Shown: positions 45,521 to 55,580 of the stretch, piece after piece
Numbering within the stretch: position 1 is the first letter of the stretch
How the letters are laid out: the number at the start of each line of letters is the position of its first letter
Assembly: GCA_963817395.1 (NCBI GenBank)
Contig: CAWFOC010000012.1
Location: 186,001 to 250,000, forward strand
Length of the DNA stretch: 64,000 nucleotides
From: CAWGYQ01 sp963817395
Lineage (GTDB): Bacteria; Acidobacteriota; Vicinamibacteria; Vicinamibacterales; CAVPJW01
Direction: 5' to 3'
The notes under the pieces: model-generated
What the model was told of the DNA's origin: nothing
The model's database searches: none
What the model saw: the letters and a program-made list of their open reading frames with translations, nothing else
Position numbers and translations under genes: made by a program

Positions 45521-45526
45521 TACAAT
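45521..45526 (+). promoter_or_regulatory. -10 box placed for a leaderless transcript of lhr
   Basis: TACAAT is followed by exactly 6 bases and then the ATG at 45533. No Shine-Dalgarno lies between. The geometry matches that of the GT4 gene at 38482. The -35 region is poor. Confidence 0.45.
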
Positions 45527-45532
45527 CGCCTA

Positions 45533-48500
45533 ATGAGCCGTACGCCTCCGCCGGAGGGTCCGCTCGACGTCTTCCATCCCTCGGTCGCCACCTGGTTCCG
45601 GACAACGCTGGGCGTCCCGACTTCCCCGCAGGCGCTCGGATGGCCAGCCATCGCGCGCGGCGAGTCGACCCTGATCCTGGCGCCCACCGGCACGGGAAAG
45701 ACCCTGGCCGCCTTCCTGTGGGCCATCAATCGGCTGATGTTTTCGCCGCCGCCAGCCTCGCGCGAGCGCTGCCGGATTCTCTATGTTTCTCCGCTCAAGG
45801 CGCTCGCGGTGGATGTCGAACGCAATCTGCGCCGGCCGATCGAAGCCGTCGCCAGAATCGCGCGCGACAGCGGAGTCAGTCCAGTCCTACCTACGGTCTG
45901 GGTGAGGACCGGCGACACACCGGCGCGCGAACGCGCGCGGTTCGAGCGCCATCCCTCGGACATCCTGATCACGACACCCGAGTCGCTCTATCTCCTGCTG
46001 ACCTCGAATGCGCGGGAGGCGCTCGTGTCGATCGACACCGTGATCATCGACGAGATCCACGCGCTCGTTCCCACCAAGCGCGGCGCCCACCTGGCGCTGT
46101 CACTCGAACGACTCCAGGCCCGCTGCAGGCGCGCGCCGCAGCGCATCGGGTTGTCGGCCACACAGCGGCCGCTGGACGAGGTGGCGCGGTTTCTCGGTGG
46201 CACTGATCGATCGGCACTCGGTGACGTCTGGCCGGGCCCAGAGGCCGGAATCGGCGACGATGACCAGGCAGTCGGCTATCGCCCGGTGACGATCGTCGAT
46301 GCCCGCGAGCCCAAGAGACTGGCGCTCAGGATCGAGGTGCCGGTCGAAGAAGTCGCGGTCGCTCGCGCGGGAGCGCCCTCAATCTGGGCCGCCATTCATC
46401 CCAGGCTGCTCGAGCTCATTCGGAGCCGCCGCTCCACATTGATCTTCGTCAACAACCGCCGGCTGGCCGAGCGGCTGGCGGGGGCGTTGAACGACCTGGC
46501 GGGCCAGGTGCTGGCGCGCTCGCACCATGGATCGATTGCCCAGGCCCAGCGCCTCGAGATCGAGCAGGCGCTCAAGGAAGGGCGGCTGCCGGCACTGGTT
46601 GCGACCTCGTCCCTCGAGCTCGGCATCGACATGGGCGCGATCGACCTCGTCGTACAGATCGAAGCGCCGCCATCGGTCGCCAGCGGGCTACAGCGAATCG
46701 GACGGAGCGGTCATCACGTGGGCGCCGTCAGCGAGGGCGTCATCTTTCCGAAATTCCGCGCGGATCTGCTGGCGTCGGCCGCCGCCACACGCGCGATGCG
46801 CCGCGGCGAGGTCGAGGCGGTCCGGTATCCTCGCCGTCCACTCGACGTGCTGGCGCAGCAGGTGACGGCGATGGTCGCCATGGACGACTGGGACGTGTCG
46901 CAGTTGTTCGACACCGTTCGCCGCGCCGCCCCCTTTGCCGGACTCGACCGCGAGATCTTCGACGGCGTACTCGATATGCTCTCGGGCCGGTACCCCTCGG
47001 ACGAGTTCGCCCAGCTCAGGCCGCGCCTTACGTGGAACCGGACGCGCCAGAGGCTGACCGCGAGAGAAGGCGCGCGGCGAGTGGCGGTGGTCAACGGCGG
47101 CACGATTCCCGACCGCGGGCTCTTCGGCGTGTTCCTGATTGGCGGAGGTCCTGGAACAGCTCGCGTGGGCGAGCTGGACGAGGAGATGGTGTTCGAGAGC
47201 AAGGTCGGCGAAACCTTCGTGCTCGGGGCGTCCACCTGGCGAATCGAAGAGATCACGCACGACCGCGTGCTCGTGTCACCTGCTCCAGGACAGGCGGGCA
47301 AGATGCCCTTCTGGCGGGGCGATCAGGCCGGGCGGCCCGCGGAGTTCGGACAGGCCATCGGGTACTGACTCGCGAATTGAGCGCCGCACCGGACGCCGAG
47401 GCCATTGCCCGTCTCGTCGATCACCATGATCTCGATGCGCCGGCGGCGGCCAGTCTCGTGCAGTACCTCCGCGAGCAGGCCGTCGCGAGCCTCGTTCCCG
47501 ACGATCGCACCATCGTTGTCGAGCGATCGCGCGACGAGCTGGGCGACTGGCGGGTCGCCATCCTGTCGCCATACGGAGGGCGCGTGCACGCACCCTGGGC
47601 AATCGCCCTCTCCGCAAAGCTGCACCACGAGCTGGGCATGGACGTCCAGACCCTGTGGAGCGACGACGGTCTGGTGGTGCGGCTGCCCGAGGCCGCGACG
47701 CCGCCCGATCCGGCGATGATGGTGCCGGACGCGAACGAGATCGATCGGCTTCTCCTGCCCGAACTCGCTTCTACGGCGCTCTTCGCCGGGAAATTTCGCG
47801 AGGCTGCGGCACGGTCGCTCCTTCTGCCCCGCCGCCAGCCGGGTCGTCGCACGCCGCTCTGGCAGCAGCGCCGGCGCGCAGCCGACCTGCTGGTAGTGGC
47901 CTCGAGGCACCGGTCGTTCCCGGTGTGGCTCGAGACATATCGCGAGTGTCTGCTCGACGTGTTCGACATGCCCGCGCTCAAGGATCTGCTGAGCGCGGTG
48001 GCCAGCGGGAGCATCACCGTTCGATCGGTCGAGACCGGCCGGCCGTCTCCGTTTGCCGCTTCGCTCCTCTTCGGCTACGTCGCCAACTTCATCTACGACG
48101 GCGACGCGCCGCTGGCCGAGCGCCGGGCACAAGCGCTGTCGGTCGATCAATCACAGCTCAGGGAACTGCTCGGCGATGCCGAGTTGCGCGATCTGCTCGA
48201 CCTTGGAGCCATCGCCGCCGTGGAACGTGAGCTTCAGGGCCTCGACGAACGTTATCAGGCGCGACACATGGACGGCGTGCACGACCTCCTGCTTCGCATT
48301 GGCGACCTCACTCGCGACGAGCTGGGTGATCGTCTGGCGTCACCGGAGCTGAAGGGGGCCGTTGACGACCTGGTGAGCGCAGGGCGGGCCGTGTCGCTCG
48401 TCATCGCCGGCGAGCGCCGTTTCGTGGCCATCGAGGATGCCGCGCGCTATCGCGACGCGCTCGGCTGTGTGCTGCCTCCGGATTTGCCCGCGGTGCTGAG

Positions 48501-50037
48501 CCGGCCTTTTGCCGATCCGCTGGGCGATCTCGTCCTCCGTTACGCGCGGACGCACGGTCCGTTCACCGAGCACGAGTGCGCGCTCCGGTTCGGGATCGAC
48601 TCAGCGGACGTTCGCGGCGTGCTCACGCGGCTCGTGGAAGGCGGTCGCGTCGTGGAAGGCGAGTTCAGGCCGGGGAGAAGCGGCCGCGAGTGGTCAGGGG
48701 CGGACGTGCTCCGCCGCATCCGGCGACGCTCGCTGGCAAAACTCCGGCACGAGATCGAGCCGGTCGATACGTGCGCCCTCACCCGGTTTCTCGTGGAGTG
48801 GCACGGTCTCGTGCGCCCGCGGCCCGGTGTGGAGGCGCTCATCGACGCCGTCGAGCAGCTTCAGGGCGCGCCGCTGGCGGCTTCGATCGTCGAAGCTGAA
48901 ATCCTTTCGAGGCGCGTGCGGGCCTACGAACCTTCGGACCTCGACACGCTTATTGCCTCTGGCGACGTCGTGTGGATGGGGCTCGAGCCGCTCGGTGAGC
49001 GGGATGGTCGCATTGCGCTGTACCTGACCGCCACGCTCCCGTCGCTGATGCGGCGGCCATCGACCGATCCGCTGGATCGCCGCGAGACGCTCATCGTCGA
49101 GCACCTGAAGGCGCGGGGCGCATCGTTCTTTGCGGAGCTGCACCAGGCAGCTGGCGGCGGCTACCCGGCTGAGACGGTGGGAGCGATCTGGAGCCTCGTC
49201 TGGAAGGGCCTCCTCACCAACGACACCTTGCAACCGCTGCGAACGTTTGTCCGGAGGTCCGAGCCGCGCCGTCGTCGCGAGGCCGACGACGCGATCGCGC
49301 CTCGACCCCGCCGTCTTTCTCCGCCGTCCACCGAGGGACGGTGGTCGCTCGTCGACTCGCGCGCCAAGGGAACGGTTTCCACCACCGAGCGTTTGACGTC
49401 GCAAGCCCGTGTCTTGTTGACCCGCCACGGCGTGCTCACGCGCGAGGCGGTCCTGGTCGAAGGGCTCGAAGGAGGCTATGCCGCCGTCTATCCGGCCCTC
49501 AAGGCCATGGAAGAACTCGGACGCATCCGTCGCGGGTATTTCGCCGAAGGGCTGGGCGCCACGCAGTTTGCACTGGGTCCCGCACTCGAGCTTCTTCGCT
49601 CACATCGCGATCCGGCCGACACGCCGCAAACGGTGCATCTGGCTGCGACCGATCCGGCCAATCCGCATGGAGCCATTGTCGCGTGGCCGGCTCCACCGCG
49701 AGCCGAGGCCAGCCTCGAGGACGCGCCACGCCGGGCCCGCGATGTCGGCGCCAGCGTGATCCTGGTCGATGGTGCGGTAGGCGCGTATCTTGGACGCGGC
49801 GGCCGACAACTGCTGGTCTACCTGCCCGACGATGAACCGGGGCGTTCACGCGTGGGCTCGGAGGTGGCGCGCGTGTTGATGGATATCGCGCGCGACGGCG
49901 TGGACAGGCGCCCGGGCATGTTGATCGGCGAGGTGAACGGGCTGAGTGCGTTCGAGCACCCGCTCGCACCGTTTCTTGCCAGGGCCGGATTCGTCAGAAC
50001 CGCGCTGGGCTACCAGGCGCGCTTCGCCGCCTCCTGA
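45533..50037 (+). CDS. lhr: Lhr-type large ATP-dependent DNA helicase (frameshift near 47361)
   Basis: About 1500 residues after repair, the size of full-length Lhr. The first frame has the SF2 motor: Walker A LAPTGTGKTLAAFLWAI, Ia VSPLKALAVDVERNL, motif II IIDEIHAL, GLSATQRPLDEVARFLGG, LIFVNNRRLAERL, ATSSLELGIDMG and QRIGRSGHHVG. The frame then ends at a false stop after GQAIGY. Adding one G to the GGG at 47360-47362 continues as GVLTRELSAAPDAEA into the Lhr-core and the long C-terminal domain, which includes winged-helix-like stretches. Lhr unwinds DNA and RNA:DNA hybrids in repair. This is the only apparent one-base loss among the ten frameshifts here. Confidence 0.9.
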
Positions 50038-50040
50038 CGG

Positions 50041-52239
50041 TCACCCACCTTCTCGCAGTGGCTCGATCGTGACAATGGCGTTATAGACCGGCTCCTTGGA
50101 TTCGGGATCGAGCGTGGGGCCCGGAATCAGAGACATGGCTTCCGGCCAGTGGACCTCGAGGTTGCCAGCCCTGATCGGCGCGAATTTGACGCGCCCATGA
50201 AACTCACCAGCGCTCGAGATCAGCTTCACCCATGTGGATTCGGCGAGGCCCAGCCGACGCGCGTCCACTTCGCTCATGAGCACGGCGTCTCGTCCCGCGC
50301 CGGTGAGGGGGTCGACGTCGCGCTGCACCATCGAGTTGAATTGCTTTCCCCGACGTGTCGAGACGTGGAAGCTTCCCTCGGCGAGTGTGCGGTCGGCGGG
50401 GCGGACCGCCACGAAGTGCGCGCGACCGTCGGCGGTCGCGTATTGCCCATTCTCGAAGAGCAGCCGTCCACCCCACTGCACCTGATCGCCTTTGCGCTCG
50501 AGCGTCTCGATGCCCGCATAGAGCGGCACGGCACGGGCAATTTCACGCCGAATTTCGCGCGCGGTTCGGAACCGCACCGCGTCGGCGGCTTCGGGCCGCA
50601 CCAGCGCCATGACGTCGCCAAACACCTGCCATTCGGGACGAGCCTCGCCGATGCGCCGTCCGGGAATCTCGGGCGAGAAGATGATGCGCCGCTCGGTCGA
50701 AGTTTCAGTGCCACCGCCTTCCGATTCGTAGCGGGTCGTGGCGGGCAGGATCAGCAGATCGTCGGACGGATCGACCAGCATCGATGAGGACAGCACGATG
50801 TCCTGGTGGATGCGGAGCCGCGGCCGGGCGAGCCCACGGCGGTTCATATCCTCGTTGGGCAGGGTCTCGAGAAAGTTGCCGCCGACGATCCAGAAGACAT
50901 CGATGCCGCCTCGAGAGGATTCCTCGACCATCTCCGACGCCGTCAGGCCGTTCTCGGCGCTGACAGGAAATCCCCACAGGGACGTCCAGTGCGCGGCAGT
51001 CGATCGGTCGAGGGATGGCGCACAACCAACCTCGGCACCGCCCTGGACGCCTGAGTGTCCACGGATTGGCATGAGCCCTCGATTCGGCGTGCCGAGCAGA
51101 CCGCGGGCGAGACCGACGTTGACGAGGGCGCGGACGGTATCCACGCCGGTCGTGTGCTGCGTCAAGCCCATCGACCAGACAAAAACCGTGTTGGGTTTCT
51201 GGCACAACAGATTGGCGAACGCCTCCATACGATCGCGCCCGGTGCCGCTCGTACGCTCGAGAAGCGACCAGTCGGTGGCGCACGCCGCCGCGCTCGCCTC
51301 GTCGAAGCCCACGGTGTGTGCGGCAATGAACGGCCGATCGACGCCATCGCGTTCGATGAGCGCCCGCAGGACCCCCACCAGAAACGCCTCATCACCGCCG
51401 GTGTGAACGTCAAACCAGTGATCCGCGAAGCGGGTGCCGAATATCGCGCTCGTGGGGATCGACGGCACCCAGTAGCGCGCCAGTCCCGGCTCGCGCACAG
51501 GATTGACCACCGCGATCTCGGCGCCGTTCCGCTTCGCGTAGTACATGTACTTCGTCGTGACAGGTTGATTGTTCGGCGTGTTCGACCCGAAGAAGACCAG
51601 CAGGTCGGCGCCGAGCCAGTCGGTGTAGCTGCACGTGGAGGCGCCGTGTCCGAGCATTTCCCTCATGGCCACTGTCGAGGCCGCATGACAGAGGCGCGCC
51701 GAGTTGTCGATGTGGGGCGTGCCCAGAAACCTCGCTGCCTTTTGCGCCGCGTAGTACACCTCGTTGGTGATGCCGCGCGAGGTCAGATAGACGGCGACTC
51801 GCCGTGGGTCGGCCCTCCGGAGATGCGACGCCGCCACGTGAAGGGCGTCATCCCAGGTGACGACCGAGAATCCCCGCTCCCCTGCGCGTCGCCGCAGCGG
51901 GTGCCCCAGCCGCCCCAGCTTTCTGAGCTCGGCCGACGAGAGCGCGCGGAGCGCGCCCACATCGGCGAGTCGACGTTCGTCGATCGCGGGCGCGGTATTG
52001 AGCTCCATCAGCTCGAGCCGCACCATGCAGAGGTGGATGCCTGGAATCGTCCAGTCGGAGAGCCCCGACGTCCCGAGCGCGCATCCGTCGCACACGCCGT
52101 CGCGGAGGATCCGCACGGCGAACGGCAGCTCATGCCGATTGGCCCAGGCCACGCGCACCATCTCGCGGTAGTGTTGGGGCTTGGTATGGGTGATACCCGT
52201 GGGAATCCACGACACGCGATGTGACGAACCGCGGGTCAC
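50041..52239 (-). CDS. Molybdopterin oxidoreductase, FdhF/YdeP-like (Cys form)
   Basis: 732 residues from GTG at 52239, overlapping the fdhD stop (GTGA); a longer upstream frame runs through fdhD and is spurious. The N-terminus has a CDGC pair (50 and 53) and a further Cys near 71, a reduced Fe-S ligand set. RLCHAAST places a Cys at residue 184 where formate dehydrogenase H has selenocysteine. Other blocks are LVFFGSNTPNNQPVTTKYMYYAKRNGAEIAVVNP, LLGTPNRGLMPIRGHSGVQGGAEVG and a C-terminal guanine-dinucleotide-binding domain. The substrate of YdeP-type enzymes is uncertain (formate or an acid-resistance role). FdhD upstream supports a bis-MGD enzyme needing sulfuration. Confidence 0.85.
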   Translation of the reverse strand: MTRGSSHRVSWIPTGITHTKPQHYREMVRVAWANRHELPFAVRILRDGVCDGCALGTSGLSDWTIPGIHLCMVRLELMELNTAPAIDERRLADVGALRALSSAELRKLGRLGHPLRRRAGERGFSVVTWDDALHVAASHLRRADPRRVAVYLTSRGITNEVYYAAQKAARFLGTPHIDNSARLCHAASTVAMREMLGHGASTCSYTDWLGADLLVFFGSNTPNNQPVTTKYMYYAKRNGAEIAVVNPVREPGLARYWVPSIPTSAIFGTRFADHWFDVHTGGDEAFLVGVLRALIERDGVDRPFIAAHTVGFDEASAAACATDWSLLERTSGTGRDRMEAFANLLCQKPNTVFVWSMGLTQHTTGVDTVRALVNVGLARGLLGTPNRGLMPIRGHSGVQGGAEVGCAPSLDRSTAAHWTSLWGFPVSAENGLTASEMVEESSRGGIDVFWIVGGNFLETLPNEDMNRRGLARPRLRIHQDIVLSSSMLVDPSDDLLILPATTRYESEGGGTETSTERRIIFSPEIPGRRIGEARPEWQVFGDVMALVRPEAADAVRFRTAREIRREIARAVPLYAGIETLERKGDQVQWGGRLLFENGQYATADGRAHFVAVRPADRTLAEGSFHVSTRRGKQFNSMVQRDVDPLTGAGRDAVLMSEVDARRLGLAESTWVKLISSAGEFHGRVKFAPIRAGNLEVHWPEAMSLIPGPTLDPESKEPVYNAIVTIEPLREGG

Positions 52240-53066
52240 GACCGGGATCCTCCGATCCGATGAGCGTGCGTGTAGACGTTGAACCGATCGTCTCGCACGA
52301 AGCCCACCAGCGTGATACCCGCCTCGCGCGCGAGATCCACCGCCAGCGAAGAAGGCGCCGACACGGATGCGACGATCGAGATGCCGGCGACAAAGGCCTT
52401 CTGCACGATCTCGAACGACGAGCGGCCGCTCACGAAGAGCACGGCGTTTGAGAGCGGCAGGCGGTTGTCGATCAGCATCCTTCCCACGACCTTGTCGACG
52501 GCGTTGTGACGGCCCACGTCTTCGGCGAGCCGCTCGAGACCGCCGTTCACGTCGAAGAGACCCGCCGCGTGCAACCCGCCGGTTTCGTGGAAGACGGCTT
52601 GCGACTGCCGCATCTGAACCGGCATTTCGCCGAGACTCTCGCTGGTCACGGTGCGCCCGGTGGAGAGGGGCGCCAGCTCCGATTTGAGCGAGTCGATCGT
52701 GCGTCGGCCGCAGAGCCCGCACGCCGAGCCAGTCATCACCTGACGGCGATCGGCGAGGAGGACCGGCAACCGACGCGCCGCGCGGTCCGTCAGCCGCACG
52801 TCGACGAGATTCTGTGCCTCCGAAGAGTCAGAGCGGCCGCAGTGCTCCATCGTGCCGATGTCACTCGCGTCCGTCACGACGCGCTCGCTCAGCAGGAACC
52901 CTGCCACGAGATCAATGTCGGCGCCGGGCGTGCGCATGATGACGGCGAAGGGCTCGCCCCCGAGGGTGACCTGGAGGGGTTCTTCGACGGCCGCCAGATC
53001 CCGGCTGCGAGACCACTTCGCCCCCTCGACGCGCAGGAGCTCGACGGAGCGGAAGGATTCGGGCAC
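52236..53066 (-). CDS. fdhD: Formate dehydrogenase accessory sulfurtransferase FdhD
   Basis: 276 residues from GTG at 53066. Family motifs are AVIMRTPGADIDLVAGFLLSE, the Cys loop GSACGLCGRRTID that carries the persulfide, HAAGLFD, EDVGRHNAVDKVVG, VSGRSSFEIVQKAFVAG and VSAPSSLAVDLAREAGITLVGFVR. It passes sulfur from IscS to the molybdenum cofactor of formate dehydrogenase-like enzymes. It overlaps the start of its presumed client. A TAAGAT lies 9 bases before the GTG, close to the leaderless spacing seen elsewhere here. Confidence 0.95.
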   Translation of the reverse strand: MPESFRSVELLRVEGAKWSRSRDLAAVEEPLQVTLGGEPFAVIMRTPGADIDLVAGFLLSERVVTDASDIGTMEHCGRSDSSEAQNLVDVRLTDRAARRLPVLLADRRQVMTGSACGLCGRRTIDSLKSELAPLSTGRTVTSESLGEMPVQMRQSQAVFHETGGLHAAGLFDVNGGLERLAEDVGRHNAVDKVVGRMLIDNRLPLSNAVLFVSGRSSFEIVQKAFVAGISIVASVSAPSSLAVDLAREAGITLVGFVRDDRFNVYTHAHRIGGSRS

Positions 53067-53183
53067 CTGCTGGGTATCTTACGACGCCGGCACCTCGAGC
53101 GGCTCTCAGGTCGCGACGTCCGCCATGAACCGATCGCGCCGGGAGAGGTGCGCGATCCGATGGCAGACGGCGTGCAACCCGGC

Positions 53184-53189
53184 TATCCT
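53184..53189 (+). promoter_or_regulatory. -10 box just upstream of the phospholipase-D-like gene
   Basis: TATCCT ends 7 bases before the GTG at 53197, again the spacing expected for a leaderless transcript. No convincing -35. Confidence 0.4.
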
Positions 53190-53196
53190 GAGGCCG

Positions 53197-54456
53197 GTGC
53201 CCCTCGCCACGTATCTCACGATTCTCGGTGCCATCTTTCTGGTATGGCTGCTGCTCGTGGTCATCTTCACGCCGGGCATCGACTACGAAGTCAGCAGCGA
53301 CGTCGATATTGAGCATCCCGACTTCATCCGGCTTCTGCAGTCAACCTGTCAGGCCGCGGTTCACGAAGGCAACCGCGTGGACATCCTGACCAACAGCGTG
53401 GCGTTCTACCCGGCGATGCTGGCCGCCATTCGCGCCGCTGAGATATCGGTGAATGTCGAGTGCTACATTTTCGAGCCAGGGGGCATCGGCGACGAGTTCA
53501 TCGACGCGCTGGCGGAGCGCGCGAAGGCCGGAGTCCGCGTGCTCATTGTCGTGGACGCCATCGGCAGCTCCGGGCTGCGAGGTTCCGGTCTCTCGCGGCT
53601 GCTGGACGCCGGCTGCTCCGTTCAGCGCTATCAGCGCGTAACCTGGTACAGGCTGCATCGGCTCAACAACCGGACGCACCGCGAGCTCTTCATCGTCGAT
53701 GGACGCGTGGCGTTTGTCGGCGGTGCGGGCATTGCGGACTGGTGGGCGCCGGCGGACGGCAGTCGCGGCTGGCGCGAAACCATGGCGCGCGTAGAGGGTC
53801 CAATCGTCGGAGCCCTTCAAGGGGTCTTCGCCGAAAACTGGCTCGAGTGCTGCGGCGAGATCCTGACCGGGTCCGGACAGTTCCCGGAGCTGCCGGCTGA
53901 GGGCAAGACGACGGCGCTCGTGGTGAAGAGCTCGCCGGCCGATCGCGCGACCGTCTCGCGCGTGGCATTTCAACTGCTCATCGAAGGCGCGCGACACGAG
54001 GTGCGCATCGAGACACCGTACTTCCTGCCCGACCGTGCGTTCCGCCGATGTCTCCTTCACGCGCGGGCCCGAGGAGTGTCCATCGACGTGCTGGTGCCCG
54101 GCCCGAAGACCGATCAGCGCCTCGTGCGGCTCGCCAGCCGTCGCCTGTACGGCGAGCTGCTCGAAGCCGGCGTCCGGATCTTCGAGTACGAGCCGGTGAT
54201 GAACCACGCCAAGGTGATGGTCGTCGATGGAATGTGGAGCGTCATCGGAACCACGAACGTCGACAATCGATCGTTCGAGCACAACGACGAGGTGAATCTC
54301 GCCTCCCGTGACGTGCGGATCGCGTCACGACTGCTCGAGGACTTCGACCGCGACCTCACCGAATGCCGGGAAGTGACGCTCGACGCGTGGCGCGGGCGCC
54401 CGCTGCTCGAACAGCTGACCGGACCTTTTGCCTGGGTGCTCGAGCGACAGCAGTAG
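53197..54456 (+). CDS. Phospholipase-D-like/cardiolipin synthase family protein
   Basis: 419 residues from GTG at 53197, which gives an N-terminal transmembrane anchor LATYLTILGAIFLVWLLLVVIF. Two PLD domains follow. The second HKD motif is canonical (NHAKVMVVDG followed by GTTNVDNRSFEHNDE). The first reads THRELFIVDGRVAFVGG, so the expected Lys of H-x-K-x4-D is Glu, which should weaken or change catalysis. Other family blocks are VNVECYIFEPGGIGDEFIDAL and ETPYFLPD. It may make cardiolipin or act as another phosphatidyl transferase; the altered motif makes the activity uncertain. Confidence 0.83.
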   Translation: MPLATYLTILGAIFLVWLLLVVIFTPGIDYEVSSDVDIEHPDFIRLLQSTCQAAVHEGNRVDILTNSVAFYPAMLAAIRAAEISVNVECYIFEPGGIGDEFIDALAERAKAGVRVLIVVDAIGSSGLRGSGLSRLLDAGCSVQRYQRVTWYRLHRLNNRTHRELFIVDGRVAFVGGAGIADWWAPADGSRGWRETMARVEGPIVGALQGVFAENWLECCGEILTGSGQFPELPAEGKTTALVVKSSPADRATVSRVAFQLLIEGARHEVRIETPYFLPDRAFRRCLLHARARGVSIDVLVPGPKTDQRLVRLASRRLYGELLEAGVRIFEYEPVMNHAKVMVVDGMWSVIGTTNVDNRSFEHNDEVNLASRDVRIASRLLEDFDRDLTECREVTLDAWRGRPLLEQLTGPFAWVLERQQ

Positions 54457-54481
54457 TCGGCGCCGTTCCCCTTCCGCGCAA

Positions 54482-55490
54482 TCATCGACCGCCGAAGAAC
54501 GAGGGCAGCTCCAGCGTGCGCATCGTCCGGAGGCCCGGTGCGGCTTTGATGATCTTCGGAATGGAATTGACGACGATGGATGCCGTGGCGATGTCGCCGT
54601 GGATGCCGCCGTCGATCCGCATGGCCAGCCGTGGCGACCCCTCGATGGTCACGGCGTCGTAGGACTCCGGCGCGCCGAGATAGGCTTCCATGTGGAGCTT
54701 GATGATTGGCTCCGACCCCCGATAGCCCACACCATCCTGGATGATGCCCGAGACCTCGCCGGTATCAACGGTGAGGAATTCGCTCGAGATCCTCTCTTCG
54801 GCGATCTTCGGCACCGATCTCGTCGGTGATGCGATTGAGCTTCCACCCCAGGCCGTCCGCGATCATCGAGATCGACTCGGTCAGACCCACGTGCCGCACG
54901 GTTCCGGCTTCGACCTTCTCTTGAAATTCGCGGGGTGTGAGCCCCGCGCCGATCTTCTGCTGGAACGGCAGACGGCGGATCCGCGCGTCCTGGACGCGGT
55001 CGACCCTGATGGAATCGACGCGCTCCGAAACCCCGGTCAACATGAGCGGCAGCGCATCCATCGCAAATCCGGGATTGACCCCCGTGCCGAGCACGGCCAC
55101 TTTGGCCTTTTTTGCCAGCGCGTCGATGCGGGCCGCCAGCCGACGTCTGCTCCGATAGGGGTACGACAGCTCCTCGGTGGTCGACACGATGGGGACCCGA
55201 GCCCGGAGGATCGTCTCGATGGCCGGCATCACCTTCGCGAGTGATGACGACGTGCACAGCACAGCGACGTCCGGCCTGGACGACTTGAGCGCGCGAACCG
55301 CATCCGCCGACACCTTCACCCGAAGCCGGCGTCCGAGCCCGACCACGTCGCCGAGATCGCGCCCCGCCTTGCCGGGATCGATGTCGACGGCGCCGACTAT
55401 CTGGAAACCCTTGCGGGACGCGATCTGCTGAACGATGCCTGCCCCGATCGGCCCGAGGCCGAAATGTATGACTCGAATCGGCATGAACAC
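54482..55490 (-). CDS. DapB-like NAD(P)-dependent oxidoreductase (frameshift near 54814)
   Basis: About 335 residues after repair. The N-terminal Rossmann fold is IRVIHFGLGPIGAGIVQQIASRKGFQIVGAVDID, followed by ADAVRALKSSRPDVAVLCTSSSLAKVMPAIE and a middle STTEELSYPY...LGTGVNPGFAMDALPLML. The C-terminal part starts PKIAEERISSEFLTVDTGEVSGI in another frame; removing one base near 54811-54816 joins ITDEIG to it. It resembles dihydrodipicolinate reductase N-terminal domains and 2,4-diaminopentanoate dehydrogenase rather than true DapB, so the substrate is open. It is divergent from the P450 gene. Confidence 0.75.
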
Positions 55491-55580
55491 CCCTCGAGAA
55501 CCACGCGTGGACGCGCCACGCTGACGACAGCCACGAGATTATACAAGTCGCTGTGCTAGGCTTCGCCGGGCCTCTCGGTT

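Noticed and set aside
47355..47370. lhr as two separate genes, or programmed frameshifting
   Set aside because: The break falls in a G run without a clear slippery site plus stimulatory structure, and nine similar breaks occur in unrelated genes.
51680..51700. Selenocysteine at the active site of the YdeP-like enzyme
   Set aside because: The codon in RLCHAAST is an ordinary Cys codon and no in-frame TGA interrupts the gene.
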